DNA from: a virus
Reading direction: 5' to 3' (one strand)
IMG/VR virus record: IMGVR_UViG_3300023104_000019
Coordinates: 1-22,331 of that record
Length of the DNA stretch: 22,331 bases
Part shown: one piece after another, positions 21,889-22,331 of the stretch
Numbering within the stretch: the stretch's first letter is position 1
Layout: the number at the start of each line of letters is the position of its first letter
Position numbers and translations under genes: made by a program
Notes under the pieces: model-generated
Databases searched by the model: none
Told to the model about the DNA's origin: nothing
Seen by the model: the letters and a program-made list of their open reading frames with translations, nothing else

Positions 21889-22331
21889 ATGAATAAATAC
21901 CACCAAATTTTAAATAAAATAACCACTAAAGGAAAGGTTCAAAAGAATAAAAAAGGAAATATAACTTATTTGCTCAATCAAGAACTCCAAATGAAACCAA
22001 TAGATCTATTGGAGTTATTCGAGGGACACGCTGTAGCTAAAAAGAAGCTCAAGGATGAATTGTTATTGTTTATGCAGGGCGAACGCTCAACTGAGGCTTA
22101 TCGTGAAATAGGCGTCACGTGGTGGGATTATTGCGGTCCTATTTTAGTGAATAGTTACCCAACGTACTTCGAACAGCTGCCAAAGCTTATTGAGAAGATC
22201 AATAAAGAGAAACGACCGTCAAAGAATTATGTTTTATTTCTAGGCTCTAATAACACCGAGAGCAACCAACAGCCGTGTCTTAGCTTAATTCAGTTCCAGA
22301 TAGAAAAAGGAAAGGTAGTTATTAGCGCATA
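21889..22331 (+). CDS. Divergent thymidylate synthase-like protein, N-terminal part (runs off window)
   Basis: 147 codons are visible, with no stop. The order matches thymidylate synthase: MNKYHQILNKITTKG start, DELLLFMQG (Glu57, aligned with E. coli TS Glu58), VTWWDYCGP (Trp79-Asp80, aligned with Trp80-Asp81), and QQPCLSLIQF (Pro129-Cys130), the conserved Pro-Cys context of the catalytic nucleophile. However, the phosphate-binding arginine of the 'DRTGT' loop is Lys (KNKKGNIT), and the Arg-Arg pair before the nucleophile is SKNYV. The YGKQWR segment is also absent. Together these mean dUMP binding is altered or lost. It may be a dUMP/dCMP hydroxymethylase-like modifier, an effector, or a degraded TS. 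The start at 21889 is the first usable ATG; an ATG at 21884 stops after one codon. Confidence 0.7.
   Translation, partial: MNKYHQILNKITTKGKVQKNKKGNITYLLNQELQMKPIDLLELFEGHAVAKKKLKDELLLFMQGERSTEAYREIGVTWWDYCGPILVNSYPTYFEQLPKLIEKINKEKRPSKNYVLFLGSNNTESNQQPCLSLIQFQIEKGKVVISA

Noticed and set aside
1-22331. CRISPR array, tRNA or rRNA genes
   Set aside because: No regularly spaced short repeats, cloverleaf signature or rRNA-like block was recognised in the window.

Overview
The window is a large part of the structural region of a contractile-tailed, Mu-like bacteriophage or prophage. It most likely comes from a Bacteroidota host close to Flavobacterium. The DNA is AT-rich throughout, start codons are preceded by A-rich leaders instead of Shine-Dalgarno boxes, and the protein families are those of Bacteroidota Mu-like phages (DUF935 portal, Mu F-like and gpG-like proteins, DUF2586 sheath). 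No integrase, transposase, repressor or replication gene lies inside the window, so prophage and lytic phage cannot be told apart here.

Left block, minus strand (38-5643). Read from the centre outwards: small terminase, large terminase, a gp36/DUF1320-like connector, DUF935 portal, Mu F-like head protein, Mu gpG/P2 gpS-like morphogenesis protein and a probable tail-terminator protein. Genes abut or overlap by a few bases and look like one operon. A 143-bp divergent intergenic region (5644-5786) with short palindromes separates this block from the plus-strand genes.

Right block, plus strand (5787-21703). It starts with a prohead protease/scaffold and the major capsid protein, closed by a clear intrinsic terminator (7775-7807). 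Then comes a lysis cassette (holin-like protein, glucosaminidase endolysin, and a lipoprotein with a C-terminal membrane anchor that fits a single-gene u-spanin). The tail module follows: a hypothetical protein, sheath, tube, a tail-assembly chaperone with a frameshifted extension, a short tape measure, baseplate hub, spike and wedge proteins (D, V, W/gp25, LysM, J and I-like), two fibre proteins, a leucine-rich-repeat protein that is probably the receptor-binding tip, and two small proteins.

Right edge (21704-22331). After the last phage gene comes an unusual nested inverted repeat: a 12-bp perfect outer stem around a 29-bp continuous hairpin whose only imperfections are G-U pairs on the plus-strand RNA. 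It is followed by a divergent thymidylate-synthase-fold protein that runs off the window. It keeps the Pro-Cys nucleophile context but has lost the phosphate-binding arginines. This RNA-plus-nucleotide-enzyme pair is the part of the window most likely to be undescribed accessory biology. It could be a long terminator followed by a cargo or DNA-modification gene, or a structured-RNA system whose remaining genes lie beyond the window.
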